Source: Mycobacterium triplex
GTDB taxonomy: Bacteria > Actinomycetota > Actinomycetes > Mycobacteriales > Mycobacteriaceae
DNA length: 64,000 bases
NCBI RefSeq assembly: GCF_000689255.1
Contig: NZ_HG964446.1
Coordinates: 511,330-575,329, forward strand
Direction: 5' to 3'
Shown here: positions 61,877 to 64,000 of the stretch, piece after piece
Position numbering within the stretch: position 1 is the stretch's first letter
How the letters are laid out: each line of letters begins with the position of its first letter
The notes under the pieces: generated by a model
What the model saw: the letters and a program-made list of their open reading frames with translations, nothing else
Database searches by the model: none
What the model was told of the DNA's origin: nothing
Program-made: the position numbers and the translations under genes

Positions 61877-62818
61877 ATGACGACGTATGCGTTCGACCCG
61901 GAAATCGCTGCGGTGCTTCCACATCTGCCCGACCTGCCGGGTGATGATCCGCTGGCCATCCGGGCGGCGATGTCGGACTTCATCGCCGCGCTTCCCGTGC
62001 CGGACACCACCGGAGTGCAGATCGAGGACCGCGAAATCCCGGGCCGTGACGGCGATCCCGCGGTGCCGATCCGCATCTACCGGCCCGATCAGCCCAGCGC
62101 TGCGGCCGGGGTGTACAGCGTGCACGGGGGCGGTTTCATCGCCGGCGACCTCGAAACCGAGCACGGTTCCAACGTCATGCTTGCCCGCGAACTCGGCGTC
62201 GTCGTGGTGTCCGTCGACTACCGGCTCGCACCCGAAACGCCGTTTCCGGGTGGACTGGAGGACGTGTACGCCGGGCTGGTCTGGATGGCCGCGCAGGCCG
62301 ACGAGCTAGGTATCGATCCGCAACGCATCGCCATCCACGGTATGAGCGCCGGGGGCGGACTCTGCGCGGCGCTGGCTCTGCTGGCGCGGGACCGCGGCGG
62401 CCCGCACATCGCGTTCCAGTTCCTTTCGGTGCCCGAACTCGACGACCGGCTCACCACCGCGAGCATGACCGACTTCACCGATACCCCGCTGTGGAGCCGC
62501 CCCCGAGCGGTCGTCAGCTGGGACAGCTATCTGGGCGCCGGTCGCGCCGGCACCGACGACGTGCCGATCTACGCGGCGCCGGCTCGTGCCACCGATTTGG
62601 CGGGTCTGCCGCCCGCGTACGTCTCGGTCATGCATTTCGACCCGCTGCGCGACGAAGGCGTCGCCTACGCGCTGGCCATGCTCGCCGCCGGCGTGACCGT
62701 CGAATTGCATTTGTTCCCTGGAACTTTCCACGGCTCGATGTTGATCCAGGACGCGGTGATCTCACGGCGGGAAGAGGCGGAGAAGATCGCCGTGCTGCGC
62801 CGAGCGCTGGCGCTGTAG
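61877..62818 (+). CDS. HSL-type alpha/beta hydrolase (esterase)
   Basis: From ATG 61877 (CAGGAGTGCCC ahead) the protein has 313 residues. The hormone-sensitive-lipase family motifs are SVHGGGFIAGD (oxyanion) and HGMSAGGGLC (nucleophile Ser), with FDPLRDEGVAYA (Asp) and PGTFHGS (His). It should hydrolyse acyl esters. The frame opens at 61850 but the ribosome site favours 61877. Confidence 0.87.
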   Translation: MTTYAFDPEIAAVLPHLPDLPGDDPLAIRAAMSDFIAALPVPDTTGVQIEDREIPGRDGDPAVPIRIYRPDQPSAAAGVYSVHGGGFIAGDLETEHGSNVMLARELGVVVVSVDYRLAPETPFPGGLEDVYAGLVWMAAQADELGIDPQRIAIHGMSAGGGLCAALALLARDRGGPHIAFQFLSVPELDDRLTTASMTDFTDTPLWSRPRAVVSWDSYLGAGRAGTDDVPIYAAPARATDLAGLPPAYVSVMHFDPLRDEGVAYALAMLAAGVTVELHLFPGTFHGSMLIQDAVISRREEAEKIAVLRRALAL

Positions 62819-62828
62819 CGGCCGGCGC

Positions 62829-64000
62829 TCAAACAGACCGGAAATCGCTCTGCCGGTGGGTGTTTCGGCGCAGGCGCACCGCCCGGGCGGTGGCGGTCGT
62901 GAACGCCAGCACCGCCATCACCGCCAGGATCGTCGCGGCGGCCTCGGCCGACCCGATGGTGCTCAACAGCATCGGCAGGCCGAACCCGATATAGCTCACG
63001 GTGTAGAACGTTCCGGTGAGGGCACCCCGCAAGCGTTGCGGTGCAGCAGCTTCCAAGTCGATCAGGCCCTCGCGCAGCAGCAGCCCGGACGCGCAGCCGA
63101 GAACCACCAGGAGCGACAGGCCCACCCCGAGCGGCATGGTGGACGGCGCCGCCGCGGCCACCGCATAGCCGAGCGCGGCCAGGGCGGCGCCGATAGTGCC
63201 CGCTTGCGGGCCCCACTGACGCGCGCGGGCGATCAACTGAGTGATGCCGCTGACGCCGTTGGCAATCAGCGCCGCGGTCCCCGCCGCCATCGGCGCCGCG
63301 AGCCCGGTGTGCACATGGGTGGGGATCGTGACGAATGCCAGCGTCGCCGACGAGTACACCCACGGCGACAGTGGTAGCGCCCAGCTCAACGCCCGTGCGA
63401 TGGCGGGACGTCCCGAAGCGGTCTGCTCCGGACCGGGAACCGGTGCCGAGGCGGTCACGTCCGCGCGTTGGGCCGCCACCACCGCGACCACGGTCGCCAG
63501 TACGACAAGCACGGCGGCGATTCCGAACGACTTCCAAAGCCCGGACCGCCCCTCCGAGGCGATCACGCCCGACGCGAACGGTCCGACCGCGAAACCGGCC
63601 GTCAGGACGGCACCAGCAACGGCGGCGCCGGCCGGCCCCTTCATGTCGGAAGCCCATGCGGTGCAAGAGCTTACAACCAGCCCGACCCCGGCCCCGACCA
63701 CCAGACGACCGCCGAGCAAGACCGTGGAATGCTGCGATACCAACATTGCGACCGTGCCCGTGAGCGCGATGATCGATCCCGCCCAGGCGACCGACTGGCG
63801 TCCCAGCAAATCCGACACGCGGCCGCCGATGAGCAGCCCGGGCAGCAGTCCCACCGCGTAGATCCCGAAGATCGCGTCGAGCGTTTCCCGGTCGAGGTGC
63901 TGGTGATCACTGAGTGCGGGGATCAACCCGGCGAAATGGTTGGCCGCCCAACCCGTCGCCAGCAGGACAGCTAACACCGCGGCGAATAACAGCCCACGTC
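62829..64000 (-). CDS. MFS transporter, 5'-partial
   Basis: A 12-helix-type major facilitator protein with the motif GGRVSDLLGRQSVAWAGS between helices 2 and 3. The frame stays open to the window edge; the codons ahead of the GTG at 63977 (RGLLFAA) continue the hydrophobic first helix, so the start probably lies beyond 64000. Likely a drug or metabolite exporter; substrate unknown. Confidence 0.85.
   Translation of the reverse strand, partial: RGLLFAAVLAVLLATGWAANHFAGLIPALSDHQHLDRETLDAIFGIYAVGLLPGLLIGGRVSDLLGRQSVAWAGSIIALTGTVAMLVSQHSTVLLGGRLVVGAGVGLVVSSCTAWASDMKGPAGAAVAGAVLTAGFAVGPFASGVIASEGRSGLWKSFGIAAVLVVLATVVAVVAAQRADVTASAPVPGPEQTASGRPAIARALSWALPLSPWVYSSATLAFVTIPTHVHTGLAAPMAAGTAALIANGVSGITQLIARARQWGPQAGTIGAALAALGYAVAAAAPSTMPLGVGLSLLVVLGCASGLLLREGLIDLEAAAPQRLRGALTGTFYTVSYIGFGLPMLLSTIGSAEAAATILAVMAVLAFTTATARAVRLRRNTHRQSDFRSV

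Noticed and set aside
1..64000. CRISPR array, tRNA/rRNA gene, integrase or complete insertion sequence
   Set aside because: No regularly spaced repeats, cloverleaf sequence, or transposase/integrase motifs were found on reading both strands.

Overview
The window reads as chromosomal DNA of a GC-rich mycobacterium, most likely a nontuberculous species. The evidence is a complete mce operon (two YrbE permeases, MceA-F, two Mce-associated proteins), a DUF732 secreted protein, a mycofactocin-type SDR, luciferase-like (possibly F420-dependent) oxidoreductases, and many TetR and IclR regulators. No rRNA, tRNA, CRISPR array, integrase or intact insertion sequence was seen.

Left part (1-36 kb): a catabolic, accessory-looking region with somewhat lower GC by eye. 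Positions 1-4078 hold a minus-strand aromatic cluster: an NADPH-dependent FMN reductase, an FAD aromatic hydroxylase, a cyclase, and the start of an indolepyruvate ferredoxin oxidoreductase that leaves the window. The mce operon occupies 5079-16904. From 17.0 to 26.9 kb there is a second catabolic block: a zinc-type alcohol dehydrogenase relative, a homoprotocatechuate-type extradiol dioxygenase, a quinone oxidoreductase, two closely similar IclR regulators, a divergent class III CoA-transferase / glutaryl-CoA dehydrogenase pair around a perfect palindrome, a GntR regulator, an FAH-family hydrolase and an AhpD/CMD-like protein.

The most unusual locus is 27.4-36.1 kb. A protein resembling linalool dehydratase/isomerase is translationally coupled to a cytoplasmic SCO1/SenC-like thiol protein. 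They are followed by a GAF/degenerate AAA+/Fis activator and, on the other strand, by an aldehyde dehydrogenase, a benzyl/geraniol-type zinc alcohol dehydrogenase and an acyl-CoA synthetase, with a divergent TetR gene. The gene set matches the order of reactions in the known linalool/geraniol pathway (isomerise, oxidise alcohol, oxidise aldehyde, activate acid to CoA thioester). It is a good candidate for an aerobic terpene-alcohol or related alkenol catabolic system.

Right part (36.8-64 kb): very GC-rich, more core-like. It holds a DUF4262 protein, TesB thioesterase, a three-gene operon of patatin lipase, intracellular subtilisin and ComEC-like metallo-beta-lactamase protein (possible conflict or stress module), a Ca2+/H+ exchanger relative, GH6 glucanase, CocE hydrolase, transglutaminase, an SDR/FAD monooxygenase/TetR operon, a P450, several TetR genes with clear palindromic operators, two luciferase-like oxidoreductases, a NUDIX hydrolase, an HSL-type esterase and an MFS transporter that leaves the window. 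A 66-nt near-perfect hairpin lies between a TetR gene and a ketopantoate-reductase-like gene.
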